This document shows, in pieces, positions 12,511 to 25,484 of a stretch of DNA of 64,000 nucleotides. The stretch is from Climacium dendroides. Taxonomy: Eukaryota > Streptophyta > Bryopsida > Hypnales > Climaciaceae. The position numbers and the translations under genes are program-made. The stretch is from NCBI GenBank assembly GCA_950106755.1, contig OX467089.1:25897345-25961344 (forward strand), in the 5' to 3' direction. How positions within the stretch are numbered: the first letter of the stretch is position 1; each line of letters begins with the position of its first letter. Below the pieces are notes generated by a model. It was not told the DNA's origin. It did not search any database and saw nothing but the letters and a program-made list of their open reading frames with translations.

Positions 12511-13451
12511 CTAGCAGTTGGCGCTTGCTATGCTACGCATTCACTATTAGAATTTCATAAGAATTTTTATGAATTAGATAGAATGCAGAGCAAGAATTTC
12601 AAAAAATCTTCAGATAAAAATTACTAAAATCTTCATATAATTTTTTATAAATAAGCATATACTGAAATAAACAATAAAAATTTAATGAATGATGAATGAA
12701 ATACATGCAATGATGAATACAGTAAAAGATCACTACTAGAAAATCATGACCAGATCAACAGAAAATCAACAGTTCTTTGTTGATTTTTGTTGTTTTGGGC
12801 ACTGTAATGACCGTTTGAATAGATTTTTGAAGTTTTGTAAAAATCAACAGAAATGGACAATAGTTTTTTGTTATTTGAGTAGTGCAATGACCAAATCAAC
12901 AGTTTTGTGTTGAATTTGGAATCTTTTTGGAATCTTTTTGGAATTTTTTTTGGAATTTTTTGGAATCTTTTGGAAAACTTTTGGAGTTTTTTTAAATCTT
13001 TACTAGTATTCTGGAAAAACACTTCAAAATATTAAAATAGCACCTTAAAACACCCAGAAAACACTTCAAAGTATTGAAACAACACCTTATAACACCCCAA
13101 AAAACACTTCAAAATATGAAAACAGCACCTTCAAACTCCCCCAAAACACTTCAAAATATTGAAACAGCACCTTATAACACCCCAAAAAACACTTCAAAAT
13201 ATGAAAACAACACCTTAAAACTCCCCCAAAACACTTCAAAATATGAAAACAACTACTCTATTTCAGTAATATCACATTGTGTAAAAATATGCTTTCTATG
13301 TATACATGATTGAAAATATTTTTATGATATAATTAAAATAATTATTTAAAAGACTTATCAAAATCATTATCATGCATTCTATTCAAATATATCAAATTTT
13401 TACTAATTTGTGATATAATGAATGCGTAGCATAGCAAGCATGAGCCCCTAG
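12511..13451. mobile_element. Non-autonomous TIR element, copy 1
   Basis: The element starts CTAGCAGTTGGCGCTTGCTA and ends with the near-inverse GCAAGCATGAGCCCCTAG. Both ends carry the same inner GCTATGCTACGCATTC core in opposite orientation, giving imperfect terminal repeats of about 32 bp. TA flanks both ends (...TATA before, TATT after), consistent with a TA target. It has no transposase. The middle (about 12,735-13,250) is a filler not shared with copy 2: a CACTACTAGAAAA end-like sequence plus a minisatellite. Confidence 0.7.
13018..13250. repeat. Minisatellite of about 42 bp, five to six units
   Basis: Units contain CACTTCAAAATAT, GAAAACA or GAAACAG, then CACCTTA and a run such as CACCCCAAAAAA, repeated with small changes. 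It sits inside the filler of TIR copy 1. The open frames across it are repeat artefacts, and the unit structure has no unique spacers, so it is not a CRISPR array. Confidence 0.8.
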
Positions 13452-13508
13452 TATTAATGGTAGCATTTGTGACATACAGAGGGACTTATGATTTTAGTAG
13501 TATGATGA

Positions 13509-14319
13509 CTAGCGGTTGGCGCTTGCTATACTACACATTCATCATTAGAATTTCATAAGAATTTTTATGTATTAGATAGAATGCAGAACAAAAATTTCAA
13601 TAAATCTTCAAATAAAAATGACTAAAATCTTTGTATAATTTTTTTTATAAATAAGCATATATTGAAATGTACAATTGAAATTTATTGAATGATGAATGAA
13701 GCATATGCAATGGTAAATACTATAATAGATACATACATTAGAATGCATTAGAAATTTGACTCTATTGTTACAAAAAATGGCAACCCAAATTGAAGAATTG
13801 AAAAGAAAAATTTATAAATCTCAAAAACTTTGTAAACAACTTAATTGTTGTGGAATCCAATATCGCTTCAATTGAATAAATTTCTCAAAATCATTTGGTA
13901 GTAGCAATAGAAAATTGAAATCATGAAAGCTCAAAGTTCACAATAGCACAAAATCATAGAAGTGCAAAAGAAGTATAAAGTCAAGAAAAGTAATGGATTT
14001 GCTACCTCTATAATATCACCCTATGGATCCTCCTTAACATCACCTCGATTGTAATGACTATATTATTTCTATAATATCACCCTTTGTTAAAAGTGATATT
14101 ACAAAGGTAATTGTGAACTACTACTCTATTTCAGTAATATCACATTGTGTGAAAATATGATTTCTATGTATGGATGATTGGAAATATTTTTATAAAATAA
14201 TTAAAATAATTATTTTAAAGACTTATTGAAATCATTATCATGCATTCTATTCAAATATATCAAATTTTTACTAATATGTGATACAATGAATGCGTAGCAT
14301 AGCAAGCATGAGCCTCTAG
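13509..14319. mobile_element. Non-autonomous TIR element, copy 2 (tandem with copy 1)
   Basis: It has the same terminal repeats as copy 1 (CTAGCGGTTGGCGCTTGCTA ... GCAAGCATGAGCCTCTAG), and the outer 220 bp left and about 210 bp right are close matches. The flank following each copy is also shared (13,452-13,506 and 14,320-14,377, TATTAATGGTAGCATTTGTG...). This points to a tandem duplication of element plus flank rather than two insertions. Copy 2 lacks a TA on its left. Its internal filler (about 13,735-14,110) differs from copy 1. Confidence 0.7.
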
Positions 14320-14377
14320 TATTAATGGTAGCATTTGTGACATTACAAAGGGACTTATGATTTTAGTAGTATGATAA

Positions 14378-15764
14378 AGAGAGATTTTATAGATTTGAAT
14401 ATGTAATTTCTTAAATAAATAATTAAAAAGATTCGCTTACTCTTTTCACTCCTAATACTTTTACTTATGTCAAATTCAAACTAGGGTTCTACTACTCTTT
14501 GTGCTATCAATAATGCCAAACTAAAGGTTTTAAGGCTCTATTTCTACCTTTAGAGACTTTAACAATGCTAATTTTTCCATAGATATGAATTGAAGCCTCT
14601 TAAATCATGGTTGATAGTAACGGCTTTGAAAAATGGCACAAAAACCCTTCGTCAATGCAGGTTCATGTATTTGCACCATCATCATGGAGATGACATAAAC
14701 TAACCTCTTAGGGAGTATGTTGAACAATGGTGTATAATATTGCAAAGTTGAGTCTACACAATGACTAAAGGGCGATTGCAAGAAACACTTGTACTATTTG
14801 TTGCGTTTTTCAAAAGTAATCATGAAATCTTTAGGAGTCCTTTAAAATTAGAAAACTAATTTTTAAAAAATCTTAAAAATATGACTTATGTATATACCTC
14901 TAAAATGAAGGTTTTCACCAAAGGAAATGTGTAGGAAAATTCTCTAAGTAGGAGAACTTGAAAAGTGCAAAATCTCAAGAAAATAGGACCTTTGATTCAA
15001 AAATTAGTTAAAAATATTAAAAATAAGTAAATACAAAAAATAAAAAGTGGCCATTTTTAAGAACTTTCTGAAGATGGTCATTCACCAAAAAACTTACAAA
15101 AATAATATTTTATATGTTTCAAAATGCAAGCAGAAAGAAGCTCTCTTCATAGACTTCCACACCACACAAAATTAATTATTTTTAAAAACCCTTCTGTGAA
15201 AAGTTGTATTTATATGTAAGGAAGAATTCCATATAATTTTCTTGATGTAGGGTATATGAAAAAGGTACTCAAAAGTACTAAAAACCTCCAAATTGGCAAG
15301 TGTGACAATTATTTCGGGCCTATTTTTGGATAGTAAATTATTTTTGAAAATTACCAAAAAATCAAGGAAGTTGTAGGATAGTCATGAGTACCTTCCTTGT
15401 AAATCTTAAGTCATTCAGAGTTAAAACACAAAAGTTATGGCCAAAAAACAACTCAGCCCGCAACGTGTGATAGAAAATAGTACAAGTGTTTCTTGCAATC
15501 ACCCTAAACCACAACCAAATCTCGAGTGTAGATCTACAATTTTTTTTATGTCAAAAAATTCTCAAATAATGGATTTATACCAATGTAATCCAAAAAACAC
15601 ACTTTTAAAGAGAATAAGAAATAGAACATCTAACTTCTAGGAAACGAGAGCTACTAGATTGGCAAGAAAAAGACAAGATTGCATGTTGTAATGCCAATCT
15701 ACACTCTAAGAAGAAGCAAGAGAAATTGCAAATTAATCTAAGTTCTCTTTGTAACACAAAGTTT
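14378..15764. other. AT-rich DNA, no gene; host of the CACTA insertion
   Basis: There are only short frames. About 14,890-15,200 is similar to about 7,390-7,700, a dispersed repeat. The sequence ends in TTT, which is repeated on the far side of the CACTA element at 18,932-18,934. Confidence 0.5.
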
Positions 15765-18700
15765 CACTAGAAGAAAAAAGGGGGTTCTGCGACTACGCTA
15801 CGCAACTGGTTTTTCAGTTGCATCGGACATTTGCGACTGGATTGCAACTAGTGATAATTTGGAATTTTGTAGTCGCAGTGGACACTCTAGAATCTAGGAA
15901 ACGTTTGTAGCAATACACCTTGTCTGTGACTCATTTGCAACTTGTTTGCAACTTGTAAATTTGTAGATTATTAAAACATTAGTCTTGATGATTTGTAGAT
16001 TTCAAAATTTCAAATCTACCTTTCTCTAGATTTTAGGATTTCAAATCCACCTTTTTGTAGATTTTAGGATTTTAAATCTACTTTTTTCTAGATTTCTAAT
16101 TTCAGATCTACTTTTTTCAAGATTTTAGAATTTCAAATCTACCTTTTTCTAGATTTCAGAACTTTTGAACTACCTTCTTCCTAGATTTCAAAAATTCAAA
16201 AATTGGTATTTAATAGATTTCTTTAGTTTAGGAAACTTTACAATTTTATAGATTTTAAAGTGTCTTAATTTTCAATTTTTTTAAAATTTCTATTGGTTGT
16301 AGAATTTTGTATTCTATAGAATTCTAAATATTGTAGAAATCTACAAACTGTAGAAATCTTAGAATTCTACTAACACAATTCATTGCATAAGACAACAATA
16401 GCTTACAAGTCTTATATGTCGAACTTTAAGGTACTCTTGACAATAGATATGGGACAACTAAGATACTAAAAAATGATTAAGAAGCAACTAAGATATTGAA
16501 AAACAACTAAGAAACAACTAATGTATGACTTAACAATGACTAGGAAACAACTAAGACAACTAATGCATGACTAGGAAACAACTAAGACAACTAATGCATG
16601 ACTTAAAAGTGACTAGGAAACAACTAGTTTTACTACTACAAAATTCAATTTTTGATTGATTTTAGTAGATAAGTGAAACAAATCTATACAATCAAATCAA
16701 CAAAATAGCTAAATTTTCTAAGAGTGTAAAATGACTAAAAACCAAATGGCCAATTTCATTAAAATAGAGACATTCCATTATTTGGCACTTTTAACAGTTT
16801 AGATTGTGCAATCTGAAATCTATATCCATCCTAGATTTCTAAAATCTATAAAAGTCCTAGATATCTAAAATCTAGATTTTTACTAATTTTTTAAAATCCC
16901 ACAGTCTAAAATCTATATCATTCCTAGATTTTTGAAATCTATAAATGTTCTAGATGTACATAATCTATATTAGTCTTAAATGTCATTTTGCAATTGAAAC
17001 CCCGCAGTTTGAAAAATTGCACAAAGGAAAAATATAGAATGCTACCATTTTAATGAAATTTGCCATACAACTAAAGTACAACTAGAAAGCAACTAGGAAA
17101 CGACTAGAAAATGACTAAGAAATAACTTTGGTCATTTTATAGTTGCAATTTTTCTCTAGTTGTTTCCTAGTCATTTTTACAACTATAGATTGACTGCTTT
17201 CACTAGAAGAAAAACGTGTCCGCCACAACTGGCCGTTCTGCGACTAGTATCCTATGCAACTATCCTGCGATTGAAATCCTCTCTATTTGCACCAAATTTA
17301 ATTTAATTGTTTTATATTATTGTTTTTGTCGCAAAGCAGTCAATCTATAGTTGTAAAAATGACTAGGAAACAACTAGAGAAAAATTGCAACTATAAAATG
17401 ACCAAAGTTATTTCTTAGTCATTTTCTAGTCGTTTCCTAGTTGCTTTCTAGTTGTACTTTAGTTGTATGGTAAATTTCATTAAAATGGTAGCATTCTATA
17501 TTTCTCTGTGCAATTTTCCAAACTGCGGGGTTTCAATTGCAAAATGACATCTAAGACTAATATAGATTATGTACATCTAAAACATTTATAGATTTCAAAA
17601 ATCTAGGACTGATATAGATTTTAGACTGTGGGATTTTTAAAAATTAGTAAAAATCTAGATTTTAGATATCTAGGACTTTTATAGATTTTAGATATCTAGG
17701 ACTTTTATAGATTTTAGAAATCTAGGATGGATATAGATTTCAGATTGCACAATCTAAACTGTTAAAAGTGCCAAATAATGGAATGTCTCCATTTTAATGA
17801 AATTGGCCATTTGGTTTTTAGTCATTTTACACTCTTAGAAAATTTAGCTATTTTGTTGATTTGATTGTATAGATTTGTTTCACTTATCTGCTAAAATCAA
17901 TCAAAAATTGAGTTTTGTAGTAGTAAAATTAGTCATGCATTAGTTGTCTTAGTTGTTTCCTAGTCACTTTTAAGTCATACATTAGTTGTCTTAGTTGCTT
18001 CCTAGTCATTGTTAAGTCATACATTAGTTGTCTTAGTTGCTTCCTAGTCATTGTTAAGTCATACATTAGTTGTTTCTTAGTTGTTTTTCAATATCTTAGT
18101 TGCTTCTTAATCATTTTTTAGTATCTTAGTTGTCCCATATCTATTGTCAAGAGTACCTTAAAGTTGGACATATAAGACTTGTAAGCTATTGTTGTCTTAT
18201 GCAATGAATTGTGTTGGTAGAATTCTAAGATTTCTACAGTTTGTAGATTTCTACAATATTTAGAATTCTATAGAATACAAAATTCTACAACCAATAGAAA
18301 TTTTTTAAAAATTGAAAATTAAGAAATTTTAAAATCTATAAAATTGTAAAGTTTCCTAAACTAATGAAATCTATTAAATACCAATTTTTGAATTTTTGAA
18401 ATCTAGGAAGAAGGTAGTTCAAAAGTTCTGAAATCTAGAAAAAGGTAGATTTGAAATTCTAAAATCTTGAAAAAAGTAGATCTGAAATTTAGAAATCTAG
18501 AAAAAAAAAGTAGATTTAAAATCCTAAAATCTAAAAAAAAGGTAGATTTGAAATTTTGAAATCTACAAATCATCAAGACTAGTGTTTTAATAATCTACAA
18601 ATTTACAAGTTGCAAACAAGTTGCAAATGAGTCACAGACAAGGTGTATTGCTACAAACGTTTCCTAGATTCTAGAGTATCCACTGCGACTACAAAATTCC

Positions 18701-18931
18701 AAATTATCACTAGTTGCAATCCAGTCGCAAATGTCCGATGCAACTGAAAAACCAGTTCCGTAGCGTAGTCGCAGAACCCCCTTTTTTCTTCTAGTGTTTG
18801 CGACAAAAACAATAATATAAAACAATTAAATTAAATTTGGTGCAAATAGAGAGGATTTCAGTCGCAGGATAGTTGTATACGACACTAGTCGCAAAACGGC
18901 CGGTTGTGGCGGACACGTTTTTCTTCTAGTG
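15765..18931. mobile_element. 3.17-kb non-autonomous CACTA element with interleaved inverted repeats
   Basis: The ends are CACTAGAAGAAAAA and its inverse TTTTTCTTCTAGTG, flanked on both sides by TTT, the 3-bp target duplication typical of CACTA (En/Spm) elements. The inside is ordered A - C - A' - C'. A (15,765-17,197) is inverted as A' (17,336-18,796). C (17,201-17,332, 132 bp) is inverted as C' (18,800-18,931, 132 bp). C itself begins CACTAGAAGAAAAACGTG and A' ends CTAGTG, so four CACTA-type tips are present. Each tip is bordered by TTT. There is no ORF of note. A' is 28 bp longer than A, with an extra copy of a TAGATATCTAGGACTTT-type unit near 17,660-17,710. A transcript would fold into a hairpin of about 1.4 kb. 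Confidence 0.88.
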
Positions 18932-20890
18932 TTTTCACCACACTACATATGAATTCATCAAGCAATACCTAAAAATCCCAAATCACACACTTTGCACTTT
19001 AAATCCAACAAATATGTTATGAATGATAAAAATCTAAGGAGGAACAAATTGGTCCACAACATCAAAACTCGCAATACTAAGCAACATTGTTGAATTATTG
19101 AAGTAGAGAGATCTATGCCTTCTACATCTCCCAAGAATGAATGCCAATTTATGAAAGCTGGACCAAAAAAGAACTACCTATATTCTCCAAAAAGTTGATG
19201 CAATGGCAAGCAACAATCATAATGAGATCAAAATTAGAAAGCTTGGCAAATGTAAATCTCTATTAGACATGGTTACGCAAGATAGAGCTCAAAGAGTCCT
19301 CCATGATTGTCTTGCTTACACAAGTGCCCTACCTTGCTTCTAACATAACTCTAGTTTTTCAACCCTCTTGGATTGTTCAGTGGGATGGTAGGTTTCTAAA
19401 AAATTTATATGGTATAAACTAAAATATTCACAAAACCACCAAATATTCCTATTTGGTCATTTTCAGGTGCAAAGTTTATGAAGATACAAAACCTTTTATA
19501 AAAAAATTCATAAATTAATTTTTAAAGATTCAAATATATATTGGAATTTTTGCAAAATACATGTTTTGTTGGAGAGGTTGTTTTTTAATTCTAATATATT
19601 TCACAAATTGGTGTTGGTGAAAGATATTGCAATTATTTTTTTAACTCAAATAAATTGTAAAAGATACTAGAGTTAAAATTTCATGAAAATAACCTTTGGA
19701 TGATTTTAGTAAAAAAGCTCAAAGATAGGAAAAAAACATTTTTCCATCCAATTTCTTTAGAGGACTTATTTCAATCAATTCATTTTCAATGAATGGTACT
19801 GGATGCCCAAGTGTTTTACTACACCTTGTAATCCATATATATGTGCATTGAATTTTTTAGTTTTGGAGGCTATTTAGGTATTATTTCATAATAGATATAC
19901 CCCTATTTTTTCTACTTCTATTTTTTGTTCATTTTCCACCTATGGTAGTTAAAATTGAAATTTGAGGCATTTAAACATATCCCTGTTGTAATTCAAAAAT
20001 TTATAAGTGATTTTAGATTGATTATTGTAACTAGTGTTAAATACAATCTACACAAACAATACATATATAAACATTATATATCAAACAATTCATACAAATG
20101 AATCATACATGTATAATAGGAGAAAAAACCACAAAATTGAAAATCCCACAAGTAGTATTATATTGACTAAGCTTGACTTCTACAACGCGTCTTTGAAAAA
20201 TTTCCATTACAAATCTAAATTAGAGTAAATGAACATATAACAATCCAAAATGAGATGTTAATTATTAATTTATTTATTTATAGATGGAAAATGAAAGTTC
20301 CTTGTGCAAGTTTTTTTCCTACTTTTTAGACTATCCTTTGGGTAAATTTACAAATTATGTACTATGGATCATTACTATGTAATTTATAGTAATTATAATA
20401 TAGAATGCTTAAAAAAAGTGATGCTATAATAACTTGAATATTTTTTAAATTATTAGCTCCAACATTTAAAATGTACCATATAATAGGTCTCACATTCATT
20501 ACAAAAAATTTGAGCCTTGTAGAAGGTTGTTAAGAACATTTGTTGACCGTCATTAGTGGTTTTCAGAAGTGCACTATTTCCCTGTACTGTACCCGCTCAA
20601 TTTGAAAGATAGGTAGTGTACGATCGGGCGCAAGAATGGACCGTCTAGATGAAATCACCAAATCCTATTGGCCCCACAAGTCCGGAATTTCTAAACCATA
20701 CTAACAACAATTGATTCACTTCTACACATCACATTCAATAACAATAAGAACTATCTTCCCTTATACAAAATGATGTGGAATATTTCACACCATTTCATCC
20801 TGAAATGAACAACTTTCATGATTTGTGGATCAAGATTGAGAAAACAAATCTTTATATACATTTGGGGTGATAGGAGGCAAAGTAAACAAC
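18932..20890. other. AT-rich DNA, no gene recognised
   Basis: There are no convincing frames or element ends. A short GC-richer patch at about 20,575-20,680 interrupts the AT-rich sequence but carries no coding or RNA signature that I can recognise. Confidence 0.45.
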
Positions 20891-21370
20891 GTGGGATAAA
20901 TAAATAAAAGTTAGTAGGAGCTCAACCGCTCATAGTAAAGTCAAATTAAAGCAAGAATTATATTTAAAGTAAAATTTCAGGCCTCATTTAGTCATAGTAA
21001 AATAGAAAATTTCAAAAAACTTTGGACTAAAAAAATTTGGAAAATCTATTTAAATTTCATTTTCAAAAATCCTTTTCATATTTTAAGACTCCAACCAAAA
21101 GTTATGGACATTTCAAAGAGGGGGTGGAAGGGACATTTTACACCTTGAAACATCTTCTTTAAATTTTGTCTATAACTTTTGATTGAAGGTTTGAAATATG
21201 AAAAGTATTTTTGGAGATGAAATTTAAATAGATTTCCCAACTTTTTTTAGTCCAAAGTTTTTTGAAAAAAGTTCTTCTATTATGACTAAATGAGGTCTGA
21301 AATTCTACATAAACATAATTTTGACATTTTGACAATAAGCGGTTTAGCACTCATTTTCAAATTATCCCAT
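20891..21370. mobile_element. Foldback element, family member 1
   Basis: A long imperfect palindrome runs from GTGGGATAA at the left to TTATCCCAT at the right, with inner arms such as CAGGCCTCATTTAGTCATAG against CTAAATGAGGTCTG. The loop of about 50 bases is near 21,115-21,165. Inner sequence (AACTTTGGACTAAAAAAA, ACCAAAAGTTATGGACA) is related to the foldback at 25,794-26,437, which defines a family. It has no coding capacity. Confidence 0.75.
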
Positions 21371-24300
21371 ATCCTTTGAGGATTCATGGTGAAAACTCAA
21401 TTTCAATTTAAATATGACATCTCCAACCTTCACTCCCTCAAATGTTTCCTACTCAATTCCTTCATAGGTCTACCAAAATTATTTTTTAAATAGGTTAAAT
21501 GACATTAGAATTTTGATTCAAAGGATTCTCATGGTGTTTGGCATTATGTTTATTGCCACTGACAATCTTGGCACGCGGGGAATTAAAGAACCATAGGTTT
21601 TTGAACTTTCCAAAGTTGTGCTGGCACAAGTAGTGCCAACTCGGATATGCACGAGCAGTCAACGGGCTGGCACTGTCAATCATTCCACCACCCCAAGTTA
21701 GTAGCCCTACTGTGGCCTCATTTTTTTTCTAATGGTTTCTAAGTAACATCCAGTGAAGTACCCGAGGTTGAATGTTCTTTCCTAGTAATCTTTTTGACTT
21801 TCCTACTTAAGAAAATGGAAAATTCATGTAGTTTATTTTGGTGACTAATGCTCATTATCTTGACTAGAACTTCAACCACGAAAATGTTTTCTTTTGAGTT
21901 TGTATCCAATTAATGAATTAAGTTTAGATTCTACCTTAATTTGGAAATTTAAAAAATTCCTAAAATTAAATATTTTATAGCAATTTGAATTTCAAACCTA
22001 TAAACATTGTGTGTTGATTTTCTAATTTCAAAATGACACGATAATAAAATTTGTGCCATAATGGTCTATATTGCAATACAAACTTGAGAATTTTTCAAAT
22101 TTTTTGAACATATATATGCACTTGATATGAATTGTTTCACTTTATGTCTTCTATTAGTAGTAAAGCCAAATTTCTAAGGAAAAAAATTAAAAGATCACAT
22201 TCATAGGTAGTTGCAAAATGAAGTTTGAAAAAATAATTATAAGTTCATCTTAGATTATTAGCTTGTAGTCTTGGCAACTATGAACTCGTAATGATAAACT
22301 TTAAACTTTAAAGGTGTATGTTGACCAATAGCTGTTGTTGAATTCTATATTTGTAAATACCACTTCAAAAATCCCAAATATCATGATTCTATAGTTGTAA
22401 AGCCAACTCTAGATTCCATTTGTTTTTATAAATCCTATCAATTGCCTCAAAGCTTCTCAACTCTCTCATTTAAAAAAAGAGATTCCAATCCAAATCTTAC
22501 TAGTCTTTGTTTTGAAATTGATTGAACTCCAAAGGTTCCCTTTAGTTCTCTTAAGAATGTTTTATTGACTCTCTCTCAATTGAAAAGACATTAAATTCTT
22601 TAAGGGTTTTAAATTTAGTTGTATAACTTTGAAATTCCATTATTTTGTTATAGTTTCAAAATTCTATCATTTTAGTCTTGGCTTCATTCCATGATTATGG
22701 TTGTGGCTTTAACTGCACCCAATAGTCGCAAAGTGGACCCTATATTTGTTAATATAGTTTTGACCTAAAGGTCATCATTGGAATTTTGATAATTATATTA
22801 AAGATTTAAACTATTAAAATTCATAAATTTGAAAGTTGTGAAAACTATCCTCATAATGATCTTTTGTGTCATACAAACTTAGAGGAAGATTAACCATGTA
22901 ACATTCTTACACACACTAAGTGTTTGATGGATGACTTTAGTTGAGATTGGAGGATGGATTTTTTTTTCATGCAATTTATTTATTTGGAGGGTACTTGAGT
23001 ACATTTTCAATGAATAGTGTTGCAAAGTCCCTCATTATGATCTTATTGATTTCTCTAAAGAAGAAGATGCTTAATCCACATATCACTGTTAGTAGAGTAT
23101 TTGGGCCATTTCACGCTAAGTTTACTCTTGATGTGAATTTAGCCATAAAAGTGGTATTTTTTGAATTTGAGTCCAACCAATGAAATGAAGCTTCTCAGCT
23201 GTATTTTTTTTATTCCAATTGAAAATTTTGAAAAAATCTTAAATTTGAATATTTTATAACAATAAAAACTTTTGGCCTATAATCATGGTTCATAAAATCT
23301 CTAATTATAAAATGATACAATAACTTTGGATTATGCCATGATGTTATGCACTATATTATACATCTATAGTAAAAATGTTGGATTTTTTAAAATATGTTTT
23401 GTATTTGATATGAATTTTCTTCATTTTTTTCTTAAGAAATTCACAATAATTTTGAATTTTTCCAAAAAAAAGGTTGAAAATTTTATAACTTATAGCAATG
23501 TAGTAGACATGTAATTTCATCTTTAAAAAAAATATAAATTTTTTTATTCTTATCTAGTAGGAAAATAGAAGCAAATATAGTAATAGCCACCTAGGTGATC
23601 ATTTAATGCATTTTAGAAACAACGTGCGACATAATATCAACAAGGTTATATTTGTTTGAGATAAAATTTATAAAGGATTTACAAATAAATTAGAGGACAT
23701 TCAAAACAACAAATCCATTGTAATAATGTAGTTAGCCTACAAATCTAGGCCATTAAAATTTCTTTCATATAATTTAGGGATTGAAGATTTGGATCCTATA
23801 TATTGTATTTAGTATAACCCGTATGTATAGTTGGGTGTACTAGTGGGTCAGACTTGGGTTGGATTTGGATGAAAATCAAGCCAATGGTTGAAACTTTGTG
23901 GATGATTAGTGTGATGACTTTGAATTGTGAGTTAGGATTTTTGTATTTGCTCTTGCATTGTCGAGTGTTCTTTCTTGCATTTTGCAAATTTTGCAAGTAT
24001 TTACATGTTTCTCATAGTTGAAACTTGAAAACAATTTAAAGTAGTAATGGCTAATAATTTAGTATTTTATGCTAGCTAAGAGAAATCATATATAGTGATG
24101 TTTAAGAGTAGTTATGTTGAGTGTTGTTGGTCACAATTGCGAGTGGATGGGGTGATTTGTTTTTGAGTTTTAGAATTCATAGGGGCCACATAGACAACTT
24201 GGTTTTAAGGTGCCTAACAAATTTGATGCTATTGAGATCGAAAACTATTGGGAGTTTTTTCCAAGACAAGTGCTTCATGTCATGAAGATGCTCATTTTCA

Positions 24301-25250
24301 CCAAATTATGATAACGATTCCAAGTTGTTGTGTAAAAGATGTCAATTTTATTATAAAATAAATTAGGTAAAGTTAAATTGTCAAGTGAAGAATGAAAAAA
24401 GAAAATTGGTGAAGAAAAATTTGACAATTTCCAAGAAAAGAGGCAAGAATCCAAATTCAAGTGATTCAATCCTATTCGGAAGTTGAAGAGCTGTAGTTGC
24501 ACAATAAAAAAGTGATTGATGAAATTCCAATATGGAGAAAAGGTAAGAGTTTTGAGTTGTTAAATATTAAGATAAAATAATTAATTAGGAGAAAATCTTT
24601 ACCCTTGCAGCCCTTATAAGTGGAGAAAAAAATCTAGTAATTAGAATTATTGCATAACTAAAGGAAGAACATATGTTATGTAGAAAAATGAACATTTCTT
24701 CATTTTCTTTGGTTGCAACAACCGATTAGGAATTTATAGAAAGCATCCCTATTACACAACCTCTCTAGAACAAGTTTGCATTAATTTCTTGGTTTTCTGA
24801 ATTTAGATCCAAGCTAATCTATACAAGAAATATTTAAGATTTGTAAATTTGAAAAACACAAATTGAAACGATGAAAAATTAGATATGTTATTCTTAGACA
24901 ATATGGAAAAAAAACTAAAATAATTAACAGTCTCTCAAAAAATAATAAGTGGACAAGTTTCTTTTGGGCTTGGTCTTCTTTAAATGAAGAGCCTAAAACT
25001 TGGCTCTTCCTTCCCTCCTTTTCCTCTTTGTAATGGTCAAGAAAGAATACCAAGCTCCTAGCTTGAGCTAGATAAAGCCAAGTACTGTAGAATAGGGCTT
25101 GACCACTCCCACTCTACCATCTATAGACCAATTCCCTCCCTTGCTTTCCTTTTGTGGTTTCCCAAAGTTCTCATAAAGTTTGCCACGTTTTCAATCCATC
25201 TTTGACCTTCCTTTATTGTACCTCACTCATCTTAGTTGTGCATAGGCACC
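21371..25250. other. AT-rich DNA with a dispersed repeat pair, no gene
   Basis: About 21,880-22,250 and about 23,130-23,540 are similar direct repeats. Both carry AAATATTTTATA followed by a CCTATAA block and then a run ending AAAATGA(C/T)AC(G/A)ATAA, in the same order and spacing. Their origin is not recognisable. Frames elsewhere are short and none resembles a known domain. Confidence 0.5.
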
Positions 25251-25484
25251 GACTCTATTTATTGATTGCTTTGCACGTGTTGTCTATTCTTCACCTATTG
25301 CTTAAGTTCAAAAGCAAACACTATAAGGAGAATTGTGGTCGAATTGACAAAAAAATGACAAAATTTTGACTCTATTTATTGATTGCTTTGCACGTGTTGT
25401 CTATTCTTCACCTATTGTTTAAGTTCAAAAGCAAACACTACAAGGAGAATTGTGGTCGAATTGACAAAAAAATGACAAAATTTT
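25251..25484. repeat. 117-bp tandem duplication over a CACTA tip
   Basis: Unit 1 (25,251-25,367) and unit 2 (25,368-25,484) are nearly identical. Each starts GACTCTATTTATTG, includes the flanking host sequence, and runs about 49 bp into the CACTA terminus (CACTATAAGG in unit 1, CACTACAAGG in unit 2). The duplication therefore arose after insertion, taking flank and tip together. Confidence 0.9.

Noticed and set aside
12744..13022. 92-aa Lys/Phe-rich minus-strand frame
   Set aside because: It arises from repeated TTTTTGGAATC-type sequence and is low complexity, not a gene.
13018..13250. Regularly repeated units resembling a CRISPR-like array
   Set aside because: Units are contiguous and vary throughout, with no unique spacers, in a plant nuclear context. 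It is a minisatellite.
20575..20680. GC-richer patch considered as a tRNA or small RNA
   Set aside because: I could not fold a cloverleaf or find the tRNA T-loop consensus; no other RNA signature.
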